Shown here: piece by piece, positions 26,452-35,773 of the stretch
How positions within the stretch are numbered: the stretch's first letter is position 1
Layout of the letters: the number at the start of each line of letters is the position of its first letter
Source: Clostridia bacterium
GTDB lineage: Bacteria > Bacillota > Peptococcia > Peptococcales > SKKY01
Length of the DNA stretch: 51,878 nt
NCBI GenBank assembly: GCA_009930175.1
Contig: RZYW01000004.1
Location: 1-51,878, forward strand
Reading direction: 5' to 3'
Notes under the pieces: generated by a model
Databases searched by the model: none
What the model saw: only the letters and a program-made list of their open reading frames with translations
What the model was told of the DNA's origin: nothing
Position numbers and translations under genes: made by a program

Positions 26452-27388
26452 TGAAGGCTTTAAAATTGGAGAGGCTGAATTCAAAAACACCGTACTTACT
26501 GCTTCGGGAACTTATGGATTTGGACTTGAGTATGCCCGCCTTATTGATGTAAGCAAACTAGGGGGAATCGCAACAAAAGGACTTAGCTTAAAACCTAAAA
26601 TGGGAAATTCTGGAGAAAGAATTTATGAAACTCCCGGGGGAATGCTAAATTCAATTGGACTGGAAAATCCTGGAGTTGAAAGTTTTATAAAAGATTATCT
26701 TCCTAAAGCTGCCAAACTAGGAACACAAATTATTGCTAATATTTCCGGAGCTAATTTAGAGGAATATGGTGAAATGGCAGAGGCTTTGGATGATCAAAAA
26801 GATGTAGCTGCACTTGAAGTAAACATTTCCTGCCCTAATGTAAAAGCAGGAGGCATAGCTTTTGGTACAGATATTAATATGGTAAGAAAAGTTACTGCTC
26901 TGGTGAAAGCTAAAACAACTAAGCCTGTAATAATTAAACTTAGTCCGAATGTTACTGATATTACTCAGTTTGCCATGGCTGCTGAGGCTGAAGGTGCAGA
27001 TGCTCTTTCAATGATAAATACATTAATTGGTATGGGAATTGATATTAATAAGAGGAAACCTATTTTAGGAAATGTTATTGGAGGTCTTTCTGGGCCTGCA
27101 ATAAAACCTGTTGCTTTAAGAATGGTTTACCAGACAGCTCAAAAGGTTAAAATTCCAATAATTGGCATGGGTGGAATAAGTGATACCAGAGATGCCCTTG
27201 AATTTTTACTGGCTGGTGCAAGTGGAATTATGACAGGAACAATAAATTTTCGGGAGCCTCAAAGATCCCTTGAAATTGTTGATGGAATAAAAAATTATTG
27301 CATAGACAATGGATTTAAATCTGTATCAGAGATTGTAGGTCTTGCCTGGAAGGAGGATAAAAATGTCAAAGTTAATAGTTGCTCTTGA
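26438..27388 (+). CDS. pyrD: Dihydroorotate dehydrogenase, class 1B catalytic subunit
   Basis: 316-aa FMN enzyme oxidising dihydroorotate to orotate with NAD+ through PyrK. The class 1 catalytic cysteine lies in NISCPNVKAGG (about residues 128-138). GGMLNSIGLENPG and MGMGGISDTRDALEFL-type FMN loops are present. ATG26438 is chosen from GAGGAGG at 26422-26428; upstream in-frame codons lie within pyrK. An NAD-linked 1B enzyme suits an anaerobe. It overlaps pyrF by 26 nt. Confidence 0.96.
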   Translation: MTGFNEGFKIGEAEFKNTVLTASGTYGFGLEYARLIDVSKLGGIATKGLSLKPKMGNSGERIYETPGGMLNSIGLENPGVESFIKDYLPKAAKLGTQIIANISGANLEEYGEMAEALDDQKDVAALEVNISCPNVKAGGIAFGTDINMVRKVTALVKAKTTKPVIIKLSPNVTDITQFAMAAEAEGADALSMINTLIGMGIDINKRKPILGNVIGGLSGPAIKPVALRMVYQTAQKVKIPIIGMGGISDTRDALEFLLAGASGIMTGTINFREPQRSLEIVDGIKNYCIDNGFKSVSEIVGLAWKEDKNVKVNSCS

Positions 27389-28067
27389 TTATACAGACCC
27401 TAAAAAAGCTGAAGATATGGTTGTAAGCCTTGGGGAATCTGTAGATTTTTACAAAGTAGGACTGGAATTATTTTTAAATTCCAGAGGCAGAGTTTTAGAT
27501 TTTCTAAAAAAGGAAAATAAGAATATATTTCTTGATTTAAAATTTCACGATATTCCTAATACTGTTGCCCAGGCTGCTAAGTGGGCAGCGGACTTAGAGG
27601 TTGAGATGTTTAATGTTCATGCTTCTGGTGGAAGAGAAATGCAAAAAATGACTGTAGATGCTGTAAGTAACGAAGCTGCTAAAAACGGTGTAAAACCACC
27701 TTTGTTAATTGCAGTAACCGTGTTAACAAGTTTTGATGAAGAAGGTTTTGATGAGGTAGGATTTAAAAAGCCAATAAATGAAACTGCTCTTCAACTTGCA
27801 AGGATTTCTCAAGAAACTGGAATGGATGGTGTAGTTTGCTCAGCTTTGGAATCTAAAAGTATAAAAAATGCCTTTGGGAATGATTTTCTTACAGTTTGTC
27901 CTGGAGTAAGACCTCTTTGGTCTGCAAGTCAGGATCAAAAAAGAATTGTAACTCCTTTTCAGGCGAAAGAAAATCTTGCTGACTATATTGTTGTTGGTCG
28001 TCCCATTACTGGTAATGAAGACCCGGTAAAAGCTGCTTTAATGATACTTGAAGAATTAAATAAATAA
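27363..28067 (+). CDS. pyrF: Orotidine 5'-phosphate decarboxylase
   Basis: 234-aa TIM-barrel enzyme making UMP from OMP. The active-site motif FLDLKFHDIPNTV (about residues 57-69) carries the Asp-Lys-Asp residues; VCPGVRPLW and the C-terminal VVGRPITG phosphate loop are typical. ATG27363 has AAGGAGG (27350-27356) upstream within pyrD. Confidence 0.96.
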   Translation: MSKLIVALDYTDPKKAEDMVVSLGESVDFYKVGLELFLNSRGRVLDFLKKENKNIFLDLKFHDIPNTVAQAAKWAADLEVEMFNVHASGGREMQKMTVDAVSNEAAKNGVKPPLLIAVTVLTSFDEEGFDEVGFKKPINETALQLARISQETGMDGVVCSALESKSIKNAFGNDFLTVCPGVRPLWSASQDQKRIVTPFQAKENLADYIVVGRPITGNEDPVKAALMILEELNK

Positions 28068-28083
28068 AAAGAGGAGTTTTTAA

Positions 28084-28662
28084 ATGCTGACAGACAAAGA
28101 GTTAATGAGTATTCTTGAAGAAACCGATGCCTTGAAGAAAGGACATTTCAAATTAACATCGGGAATGCATAGTTCTCAGTATGTTCAATGTGCTATGCTT
28201 TTAAGATTTCCAGACAAAGCTGAAATTGCAGCCAAAGCTTTGGCAGAAAAATTTTCAGATCAGCAAATTGATTTAGTTGTTGGTCCTGCCATTGGTGGAA
28301 TTGTTATCGCTTATGAAGTAGCAAGAGCTTTAAAAGTCCCTGCAATTTTTGCTGAGAGAGAAAATGGCGAGATGACTTTTAGAAGAGGTTTTTCAATTGA
28401 AAAAGGTCAAAGAGTGCTGGTTATTGAAGATGTAATTACAACTGGGGGCTCAACTCAAGAGGTAGCAGATTTAGTTACCAGTCTTGGGGGAGTTGTTGTT
28501 GCTGCGGGTTCAATAATTGATCGTTCATCTAAAGATACATTAAAAATCAAAGTCCCCTTCCAGAGCCTTCTTAAACTGGAGATACCCGTATACAAAGAAG
28601 AAGAATGCCCAATGTGCAAAGAAGGTTCAAAACCATACAAGCCAGGTTCAAGAAATATTTAA
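28084..28662 (+). CDS. pyrE: Orotate phosphoribosyltransferase
   Basis: 192-aa enzyme attaching PRPP-derived ribose phosphate to orotate. The PRPP motif is VLVIEDVITTGGSTQEV (about residues 115-131). GAGGAG precedes ATG28084. A Cys pair near the C-terminus (ECPMCKEG) is seen in some Bacillota PyrE proteins. Last gene of the operon, followed by a clear terminator. Confidence 0.96.
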   Translation: MLTDKELMSILEETDALKKGHFKLTSGMHSSQYVQCAMLLRFPDKAEIAAKALAEKFSDQQIDLVVGPAIGGIVIAYEVARALKVPAIFAERENGEMTFRRGFSIEKGQRVLVIEDVITTGGSTQEVADLVTSLGGVVVAAGSIIDRSSKDTLKIKVPFQSLLKLEIPVYKEEECPMCKEGSKPYKPGSRNI

Positions 28663-28678
28663 TTTAATTAGAGTGGTG

Positions 28679-28712
28679 ATTACAGAGGAGTAACTTCCTC
28701 TGTAATTTTTTT
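28679..28712 (+). terminator. Terminator of the pyr operon
   Basis: An 11-bp perfect stem (28679-28689 with 28696-28706), a 6-nt loop and a T-run (28706-28712). Confidence 0.93.
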
Positions 28713-28740
28713 GACTGTTATATTATAATGATAAGATATT
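28711..28740 (+). promoter_or_regulatory. Probable promoter of the polyprenyl/tetrapyrrole operon
   Basis: TTGACT (28711-28716), 18-bp spacer, GATATT (28735-28740); a perfect TATAAT also lies at 28724-28729 but without a -35 at normal distance. The -35 starts within the pyr terminator's T-run. Confidence 0.5.
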
Positions 28741-28768
28741 GTAAATAAACTAAAAAGGAAGAATCAAA

Positions 28769-29416
28769 TTGAACAATTTAACTGAAGTCTTTGAAAATAG
28801 CAAAGAGAATATGTTCTTTAAGGAACTTGATTTTTTCAAAAAGTTAACTGATAAAGAAAAAAAATCTCTCTTTTATCCGGGATTGATTATTAATGTTGCT
28901 CAATATACTGGGTATCCAGATAAAGATGCAAAAGAACTTGCTCTTTTGGCTCAAATGCTTTTTTACAGTATTGAGATTCATGAAAAGATTCTGGAAGCCA
29001 ATGAAGTTAATAATCTTGTAATTCTTGAAGGGGATCATTTATATTCTAAGGTTTTTCAAAAGATTACAAGAAGTGTTCACATAGAAAATATTAGTAAATT
29101 TACAAATTACATGAAAAACTTTTGTGAAAAAAGAATTATGTATCTTGATGGACTTATTACAGAGAATAAAGTTACAGAATATAAGTACAAACAAATTTCA
29201 AAACTTGTTATGGAAATAATAGCTGAAGGTAATAATGATATAATGTTAACAGCATTAGAACTTTCAAGTTTATATATAGTATACTTAAAGAACGAAAGTA
29301 TATTTCCAGATGAGAAAAAGAATCTTCTTAACAAATTTAAAGAAAAAGATGAAAAGGTTTTTGATCTTGTAAAAAAAATTGTTGATTCTATGGAGGGAGT
29401 TGCAAGTGAATACTAA
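28769..29416 (+). CDS. Heptaprenyl diphosphate synthase component I-like protein
   Basis: 215-aa mostly helical protein. The stretch LLAQMLFYSIEIHEKI (about residues 61-76) and LEGDHLYSKVFQKI (about 89-102) resemble component I (HepS) of two-subunit heptaprenyl diphosphate synthases, which sets product chain length. The neighbour that overlaps its stop by 11 nt is the catalytic component II, which supports the call. TTG28769 follows AAAAGGAAG (28753-28761). Overall similarity is weak, so the call rests largely on context. Confidence 0.65.
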   Translation: MNNLTEVFENSKENMFFKELDFFKKLTDKEKKSLFYPGLIINVAQYTGYPDKDAKELALLAQMLFYSIEIHEKILEANEVNNLVILEGDHLYSKVFQKITRSVHIENISKFTNYMKNFCEKRIMYLDGLITENKVTEYKYKQISKLVMEIIAEGNNDIMLTALELSSLYIVYLKNESIFPDEKKNLLNKFKEKDEKVFDLVKKIVDSMEGVASEY

Positions 29417-30374
29417 GCTTTATACTCCTCTTTTACAAAAGGAAATTAAAGAAGTTGAAAGTTATATTCAAAAGAGATTTGAAAAATCCAATTATAGATT
29501 AAGTGATAATTTTTTAGCAATATTAAATGCCGGGGGAAAAAGAATAAGACCAGCATTTGTTTTTTTAAGTGGTGAGCTTTTTGGAGAAAAGAAAAGAGAT
29601 TTATTGAGATTCGCCGCTGCAATAGAGATGATTCATATGTCTACTCTGGTTCATGATGATATAATAGATCATGCAGAGGAAAGAAGAGGAAAACAAACAC
29701 TTAATGCAAAATTTGGTAATCCTTGGGCACTTTATGCGGGGAACTATCTTTTTGCAGAAGCTCTTGAATTAATTCAACCTGAAAAAAATAAAGAGATTGC
29801 TAAAGTTATGGCAGATTCTGCTGTGAAAATTGTTGAAGGAGAACTCCTTCAGCACCTTGCCTTGTTTAATACAAATCAAACTATAAGGGATTATTTAAAG
29901 AGGATAAGAGGTAAGACTGCATTACTTCTTGCTCTAAGTTGTCAGGTAGGAGCTATGGCTGCAGGTCAGTCACCAGAGAAAGTTAAAAAAATGTACAATT
30001 TCGGTTACAATCTGGGTATGGCATTTCAAATTATAGATGATATTCTTGATATTGAAGAAAATGCCAAGACAAAAAAAACAAAGGGAGAAGATCTTTTAAA
30101 CGGTCATATTAATCTTCCTGCTTTAATTGCCTTAAAAGATAAAGATAAGTTATCTGGAGAATTAGATGCAATTATAAAAAGTAAGTTTTCAAATGAAAAC
30201 AGTTTTGCAAGAGGAATTGAAATAATAAAAGATAAAGAGGGAATTAACAGAGCGAAAGAAATAGCTTTCAGATATTCTGAAAAGGCAAAGTCTTTTTTGT
30301 CTGATTTTAAAGAAAGTCCAGTAAAAAAAGAACTTATAAGAATTACAGATTCTTTATATGAGAGGAATTTTTAA
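29406..30374 (+). CDS. Polyprenyl diphosphate synthase (component II-like)
   Basis: 322-aa trans-isoprenyl diphosphate synthase. The first Asp-rich motif is LVHDDIIDHAEERRG (about residues 76-90) and the second FQIIDDILDIEEN (about 203-215); GGKRIRPAF is the basic substrate-binding motif. It builds a C30-C40 polyprenyl chain for quinones or carrier lipids. GTG29406 with GGAGGG (29393-29398) is inside the preceding gene. Confidence 0.9.
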   Translation: MNTKLYTPLLQKEIKEVESYIQKRFEKSNYRLSDNFLAILNAGGKRIRPAFVFLSGELFGEKKRDLLRFAAAIEMIHMSTLVHDDIIDHAEERRGKQTLNAKFGNPWALYAGNYLFAEALELIQPEKNKEIAKVMADSAVKIVEGELLQHLALFNTNQTIRDYLKRIRGKTALLLALSCQVGAMAAGQSPEKVKKMYNFGYNLGMAFQIIDDILDIEENAKTKKTKGEDLLNGHINLPALIALKDKDKLSGELDAIIKSKFSNENSFARGIEIIKDKEGINRAKEIAFRYSEKAKSFLSDFKESPVKKELIRITDSLYERNF

Positions 30375-30375
30375 A

Positions 30376-31017
30376 ATGGATTTTAATTACCCAATAAGTG
30401 TTAGCTTAAAAGGGAGAAAAGTAGTTGTAATTGGTGGCGGAAACGTTGCTCAAAGAAAGGTTAAAGACCTTCTTAAAACTAAATGTAACTTGGAAGTGTA
30501 TGCTTCCGAAATAGAACCTGGACTTGCCAGGTATATGGATGAGCGCAAGGTTAAATATTCTCAGCAAGAGTATTCTGAAGATAAAATTCGGGATGCTTTT
30601 ATGGTTATTGCTGCTACAGATGACAGGGATATAAACGAGTTAATTTCAGTATATTGTAATGAAAATAACATACTTGTTAATGTGGTTGATGCAAGGGAAG
30701 AAAGTAATTTCCTGGTAAACAGTATTATTCGCAGAGGAGATCTTACAATAGCTGTTTCAACTAATGGTAAAGCTCCCGCTTTAGCAGCAAGAGTTATGAA
30801 AGAAATTGACCAGATATATCCTGTGGAATATGCAATATTTATTGATCTTCTTTTTGAAATGCGAGGACTTGCGAAGGAAAAAATTAGCGACCAAAATAAA
30901 AGAAGTGATGCACTGCGGGAAGTTGCAAACTTTGATGTAATTGAAGAGCTTAATAAAGGAAATATAGATGAGGTTAGGAGAAGGATGGAAGAATGCGTCT
31001 TATCTTATATGGACTAA
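30376..31017 (+). CDS. Precorrin-2 dehydrogenase / sirohydrochlorin ferrochelatase (CysG N-terminal type)
   Basis: 213-aa NAD-dependent enzyme oxidising precorrin-2 to sirohydrochlorin on the way to sirohaem and anaerobic cobalamin. The Rossmann motif VVVIGGGNVAQRKVKDLL (about residues 16-33), AATDDRDIN and the SIIRRGDLTIAVSTNGKAPALA segment are typical. ATG30376 with GAGAGGA upstream, 1 nt after the prenyl synthase. It overlaps hemA by 25 nt. Confidence 0.92.
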   Translation: MDFNYPISVSLKGRKVVVIGGGNVAQRKVKDLLKTKCNLEVYASEIEPGLARYMDERKVKYSQQEYSEDKIRDAFMVIAATDDRDINELISVYCNENNILVNVVDAREESNFLVNSIIRRGDLTIAVSTNGKAPALAARVMKEIDQIYPVEYAIFIDLLFEMRGLAKEKISDQNKRSDALREVANFDVIEELNKGNIDEVRRRMEECVLSYMD

Positions 31018-32306
31018 ACCATAAAACAGCAGCTGTTGCAATAAGAGAGTGTATGAGCATGGCTGAAAATGAAAAGAACAGTTTCTATGAAGAAATTCAG
31101 GATTGTGTTGATATAGACGGGGCAGTTGTTCTTTCTACATGTAACAGAACTGAGTTCTATTTTTCTGCAGTAAATTATCACAATGCCAAAATTGCAGCAA
31201 AAAAAATAATATCTAAATATTCTGGCCATTCTTTTGAAGAATTAAGCCAGCATATTTATTATAAAAAAGATGGGGATCTTGTTCGTCATCTTTTTGCAGT
31301 TACCTCCGGTCTTGACTCAATGGTTCTTGGGGAAACTCAAATTCTTGGGCAGGTTCAGGAAGCCTATAGAGAAGCCAAGGAAAAAGGTTCTACAAATACA
31401 GTTTTAAACAAGTTGTTTCAGCATTCTATTATGACCAGCAAGCTTGTAAGGAACAATACATTTCTTGACAGAAGACCAGTTTCTGTAAGTACTACAGCTA
31501 TTGATCTTGCTAAAAAAAGAATAAAGAACTTTTCTGAGTCATCCGTATTGCTTATTGGGGCTGGTTCTAACAGTGAGCTTGCTTTAAAATATCTTAAAAG
31601 TAATGGAATAGAAAATATTACAATTGTTAACAGAACCCTTGAAAAGGCAAAAAAGATGTCAAAAAAATACAATTGTAAATATGCTGAATTTGAGGATATT
31701 GGACCAATTTTAGGGAAAGTAAACCTTGTCGTCTCTTCTACATCAGCTCCAGGACTAATTTTAAAAAAAGATGAAATTAAAGATTTTTTATCTGGAAGAA
31801 GAGAAGAAATAGTATTTATGGATCTGGCAGTACCAAGGGATATTGATGAAAAAATAGCATCTTTAAAAAATACTTTTTTAATTGACCTTGATGTAATAAA
31901 TTCCGAGGTTGAAGGAAATATAAAGAAGAGAATAATTGAAGCAGAAAAAGCAAGAGTTATATTACACAGCGAATCAAGAAAATTTATTAAATGGAAAGAA
32001 AGCCTTGCTGTTGTCCCAGTTATTGTTGATCTAAGAGAAAAAGCAGAGCATATAAAAGATAAGGAACTTGGAAAAGCTTTTCGCAGGCTTGGCAATATTA
32101 GTGAAAGAGAAAAACATATTATTGAAACTATGGCAAGCAATATAGTAAACACTTTTCTTCACTCAGCTAGTGAAAATATCAAGGACATCGATGTTAAAGA
32201 TGGAATGTTATCAGCTTACGTTTTAAAAAAATTATTTGAACTTGATAATCTTGAAATTAGTTTAGACGGGAGTATATTTGAAAATGAAGAAAAAACAGCA
32301 AATTAA
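30993..32306 (+). CDS. hemA: Glutamyl-tRNA reductase
   Basis: 437-aa enzyme reducing Glu-tRNA(Glu) to glutamate-1-semialdehyde, the first step of C5 tetrapyrrole synthesis. The catalytic Cys is in LSTCNRTEFYF (about residues 47-57), with GLDSMVLGETQILGQV (about 106-121), an NADPH domain and a C-terminal dimerisation helix. ATG30993 lies within the previous gene. It overlaps hemC. Confidence 0.96.
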   Translation: MRLILYGLNHKTAAVAIRECMSMAENEKNSFYEEIQDCVDIDGAVVLSTCNRTEFYFSAVNYHNAKIAAKKIISKYSGHSFEELSQHIYYKKDGDLVRHLFAVTSGLDSMVLGETQILGQVQEAYREAKEKGSTNTVLNKLFQHSIMTSKLVRNNTFLDRRPVSVSTTAIDLAKKRIKNFSESSVLLIGAGSNSELALKYLKSNGIENITIVNRTLEKAKKMSKKYNCKYAEFEDIGPILGKVNLVVSSTSAPGLILKKDEIKDFLSGRREEIVFMDLAVPRDIDEKIASLKNTFLIDLDVINSEVEGNIKKRIIEAEKARVILHSESRKFIKWKESLAVVPVIVDLREKAEHIKDKELGKAFRRLGNISEREKHIIETMASNIVNTFLHSASENIKDIDVKDGMLSAYVLKKLFELDNLEISLDGSIFENEEKTAN

Positions 32307-33225
32307 GGTGGGCACAAGAAGAAGCGCTTTAGCCATGTGGCAGACAGAACATATTATTGAACTATTAAAAGAAAAAAATAAGGATTTAGAATTTATTGTT
32401 GTACCTATAAGTACCAAGGGAGATAAAATACTAGATGTACCCTTAGCCAAAATTGGTGATAAGGGCCTTTTTACTAAGGAACTTGAAGTAGCTCTTTTAA
32501 ATGGGGAAATTGATTTTGCTGTACATAGTGTAAAAGACATGCCAACAAATCTGCCAGAGGGACTAAAACTTGGCGCAATGACCAAAAGACACAATCCTCA
32601 GGATGCTTTTGTTGCTGATAATGATGTTAAATTTACTGATTTACCTAAAGGAGCAACAATTGGAACAAGCAGTCTTAGAAGAAGAGCACAGTTATTAAAG
32701 TATCGTCCTGATTTAAATCTTGTTGATATTCGTGGGAACCTGCAAACCAGGTTGAAAAGAATGAAAGAACAGAATCTGGATGGCATTATTCTTGCTGCTG
32801 CTGGTCTTGAAAGATTGGGAATGGAAGAACATATTAAGGATTATTTAGATTTCTCAATTTGTTTACCAGCTGTAGGGCAGGGATCTTTAGCAGTTGAAAT
32901 AAGGGAAAATGATCCTTTCATTGAAACTCTTGTGAGAAGCGTAAATGATGAAGAAACAGAGACAGCTATTAGAGCTGAAAGAGCTTTATTGAGAACTTTT
33001 GAGGGTGGTTGCCAGATTCCTATTGGTGCTCAGGGCAGAATAGAAAAGGGAACTTTGATTTTGGAAGCCCTTGTTGCCAGCCTTGATGGTAAAACCCTTA
33101 TCAGAGATAGTTTCGCCGGAGATATTAATTCTCCCGAAGAAGTTGGTATAGAATTAGCATCTGTACTAAGAGTAGCTGGTGCTGGGAAAATATTAGAAGA
33201 AATCAGACTTGGGGAGGCAAAATAG
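32284..33225 (+). CDS. hemC: Porphobilinogen deaminase (hydroxymethylbilane synthase)
   Basis: 313-aa enzyme polymerising four porphobilinogens. The dipyrromethane-cofactor Cys sits in FEGGCQIPIGA (about residues 238-248). VGTRRSALAMWQT and HSVKDMPTNLP are signature motifs. ATG32284 or TTG32278 are both possible, with GGGAG at 32268-32272; either keeps the family length. Confidence 0.96.
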   Translation: MKKKQQIKVGTRRSALAMWQTEHIIELLKEKNKDLEFIVVPISTKGDKILDVPLAKIGDKGLFTKELEVALLNGEIDFAVHSVKDMPTNLPEGLKLGAMTKRHNPQDAFVADNDVKFTDLPKGATIGTSSLRRRAQLLKYRPDLNLVDIRGNLQTRLKRMKEQNLDGIILAAAGLERLGMEEHIKDYLDFSICLPAVGQGSLAVEIRENDPFIETLVRSVNDEETETAIRAERALLRTFEGGCQIPIGAQGRIEKGTLILEALVASLDGKTLIRDSFAGDINSPEEVGIELASVLRVAGAGKILEEIRLGEAK

Positions 33226-33226
33226 T

Positions 33227-34744
33227 ATGACTAAAGGGAAAGTTTATTTAATAGGAGCCGGACCTGGTGATGTTAAATTAATAACACTTAAGGCAGTAGA
33301 GGCAATTCAGAATGCAGATGTTGTTGTTTATGACAGACTTGCTAACCCGCGCTTATTGAGTTTTGCCAAAGAGGATGCGGAATTTATATATGTAGGTAAA
33401 AAATCTAATCAACACACACTAACACAAGATAAAATAAATCAGCTTCTTGTTGATAAAGCCAACCAAGGGAAAAATGTAGCTCGTCTTAAAGGGGGGGATC
33501 CATTTGTTTTTGGAAGAGGTGGAGAAGAAGCAGAGGAACTTCTTGAAGATGGTATTGAATTTGAAATAGTTCCAGGAATTACATCAGCTATTGCTGTTCC
33601 TGCATATGCAGGGATTCCTGTTACTCACAGGACCGCCACTTCAAGTTTTAAAATTATTACTGGCCATGAAGATCCGGAAAAAGATGAAAGTCAAATTGAT
33701 TGGGACATTTTAGGTAAAGATGAAAGTACTTTGATTTTCCTTATGGGTGTATCTAACCTTGGAAATATTACAGGTAAGTTAATAGAAAAAGGGAAGTCTC
33801 CAGATACTCCTATAGCATTAATACAATGGGGAACCCGCCCTGAGCAAAGAACAGTAACAGGAACATTATCTACAATTGTCAAAATAGTAAAAGAAGAAGG
33901 AATTACTTCCCCTGCAATTATTATTGTTGGAGAAGTAGTGAATCTTAGAGAAAAATTAAACTGGTTTGAAAAGAAACCTTTCTTTGGAAAAAGAATTTTA
34001 GTTACAAGAGCAAGAGAACAAGCTTCTGAATTATCAAAGAAAATTGAGTCCCTGGGAGGGGAAGCTTTTGAATTTCCTGCAATTAAAATTGCCGAAGTTG
34101 AAGATAAAACAGAGCTTGATGATTCTATAAATAATGCTTCAAGTTATAATTGGCTTATTTTTACCAGTGTTAATGGAGTTAAGTATTTCTTTAAGAGAAT
34201 GAAAGAACTTAATAAAGATATCCGTACACTTGGAGATGTAAAAATTTGCGCAATTGGCCCGGTAACTAAAAAAAGTCTTGAAGATAAAGGACTTATAGTT
34301 GATTATATGCCGGAAAAATTTGTAGCAGAAAAGGTTATCGAAGGTTTATCTCCCTTGTTAAATCATGGAGATAAAATATTACTTCCAAGGGCTGACCTTG
34401 CCAGACCAGTTCTTGTTGAATCTATGATTCAAATGGGAATGAATGTTAATGAAGTAATTACTTACAGAACTTTGCCTGAAAACAGAGATCAGGAAGAATT
34501 ACTTGAAAAACTTGAAGAAAAAATGATTCATCTTATTACGTTTACATCTTCATCCACTGTAACAAATTTTCTTAAAATCTTTGACAACATTGATACAAGG
34601 AACAGGCTTCTTAAAGGAGTTAAAATTGCTTGTATCGGACCAGTAACTGCAGCCACAGCAGCTGACAATGGACTGGTGCCAGATATGACTGCAGATGATT
34701 ATACTATTGAAGGTTTAATTGAAGTTATTAAAAATAATTTGTAA
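33227..34744 (+). CDS. cobA-hemD: Fused uroporphyrinogen-III C-methyltransferase / uroporphyrinogen-III synthase
   Basis: 505-aa fusion. The N-terminal SAM-dependent methyltransferase (about residues 1-245: [53 protein letters not shown]) makes precorrin-2. The C-terminal HemD domain (about 255-505: [32 protein letters not shown]) closes uroporphyrinogen III. GGGGAGG (33211-33217) precedes ATG33227. This fusion is common in Clostridia and passes uroporphyrinogen III directly toward sirohaem and B12. Confidence 0.95.
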   Translation: MTKGKVYLIGAGPGDVKLITLKAVEAIQNADVVVYDRLANPRLLSFAKEDAEFIYVGKKSNQHTLTQDKINQLLVDKANQGKNVARLKGGDPFVFGRGGEEAEELLEDGIEFEIVPGITSAIAVPAYAGIPVTHRTATSSFKIITGHEDPEKDESQIDWDILGKDESTLIFLMGVSNLGNITGKLIEKGKSPDTPIALIQWGTRPEQRTVTGTLSTIVKIVKEEGITSPAIIIVGEVVNLREKLNWFEKKPFFGKRILVTRAREQASELSKKIESLGGEAFEFPAIKIAEVEDKTELDDSINNASSYNWLIFTSVNGVKYFFKRMKELNKDIRTLGDVKICAIGPVTKKSLEDKGLIVDYMPEKFVAEKVIEGLSPLLNHGDKILLPRADLARPVLVESMIQMGMNVNEVITYRTLPENRDQEELLEKLEEKMIHLITFTSSSTVTNFLKIFDNIDTRNRLLKGVKIACIGPVTAATAADNGLVPDMTADDYTIEGLIEVIKNNL

Positions 34745-34759
34745 AGAAGGTATATCCAA

Positions 34760-35737
34760 ATGATTTTTCCATTAACCAGAATGAGAAGATACCGTAAAAA
34801 TGAGAATATTAGAGATATGTTTAGAAAAAACAGACTATTTCCAGAAGATTTAATATATCCTTTATTCTTAGTTGAAGGTAATAATATAGAAAATCCAGTA
34901 AAATCAATGCCAGGAATTTCTCAGTTTTCTGTAGATAAAGCCATTGCAGAAATAGAGGAACTGTCAAAACTTGGCCTGAAATCTGTAATCTTATTTGGAA
35001 TTCCAAGTGAGAAAGATGATATGGGATCAGGAGCTTATGATGCTAATGGTATTGTTCAGCAGGGGATAAGAGAAATTAAAGCAAAGTTTCCTGAATTGAT
35101 TGTAATTACGGATGTTTGTATGTGTGAATATACCAGTCACGGGCATTGCGGAATTATTGAAAATAATAATGTTTCTAATGACCGTACTTTAAGCTATCTT
35201 GCCAGAATAGCTGTCAGTCATGCACAGGCAGGGGCAGATATTGTTGCTCCTTCCGATATGATGGATGGAAGAATAGGAGTAATAAGAGAAGCCCTGGATG
35301 ATGCGGGCTTTCAAGATATTATTCTTATGAGTTATTCAGCAAAATACGCTTCAGCCTTTTACGGTCCCTTTAGAGATGCTGCGGAATCAGCACCTCAATT
35401 TGGTGACAGGCAAAGCTATCAAATGGATCCTTCTGGTTCTTTTAAAGAAGCTCTTCGTGAAGGGCAGCTTGATTTAGAAGAAGGAGCCGACATTCTTATG
35501 GTTAAGCCAGCAATGGCATATATGGATGTTATTAAATTGTTTGAAGATAATTTTGATGTACCAGTTTGCTGCTACAATGTTAGTGGCGAATACTCAATGG
35601 TTAAAGCAGCAGCAGAAAATGGCTGGATTGATGAGAAAAAAACAGTTATGGAATTAATGCTTGGCTTTAAAAGAGCAGGGGCAGATTTGATAATTACTTA
35701 TCATACAAAAGATATTCTTAAGTGGATGAAGGGATAA
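34760..35737 (+). CDS. hemB: Delta-aminolevulinic acid dehydratase
   Basis: 325-aa porphobilinogen synthase. The zinc-site cysteines lie in DVCMCEYTSHGHCGI (about residues 118-132), and the two active lysines in MSYSAKYASAFYGPF (about 190-204) and LMVKPAMAY (about 243-251). GAAGG precedes ATG34760, 15 nt after the fusion gene. Confidence 0.97.
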   Translation: MIFPLTRMRRYRKNENIRDMFRKNRLFPEDLIYPLFLVEGNNIENPVKSMPGISQFSVDKAIAEIEELSKLGLKSVILFGIPSEKDDMGSGAYDANGIVQQGIREIKAKFPELIVITDVCMCEYTSHGHCGIIENNNVSNDRTLSYLARIAVSHAQAGADIVAPSDMMDGRIGVIREALDDAGFQDIILMSYSAKYASAFYGPFRDAAESAPQFGDRQSYQMDPSGSFKEALREGQLDLEEGADILMVKPAMAYMDVIKLFEDNFDVPVCCYNVSGEYSMVKAAAENGWIDEKKTVMELMLGFKRAGADLIITYHTKDILKWMKG

Positions 35738-35773
35738 AAATAAATAACATAACTTTAAATGGGGGCTAAATTT

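Noticed and set aside
28717-28729. TATAAT at 28724-28729 paired with TTGACT at 28711-28716
   Set aside because: The spacing is 7 bp, too short; GATATT at 18 bp is the better partner, though weak.
31418-32152. 244-codon open frame on the minus strand
   Set aside because: It lies wholly inside hemA, is Ser/Phe/Ile-rich as expected for the antisense of an A-rich gene, and has no ribosome site or family match.
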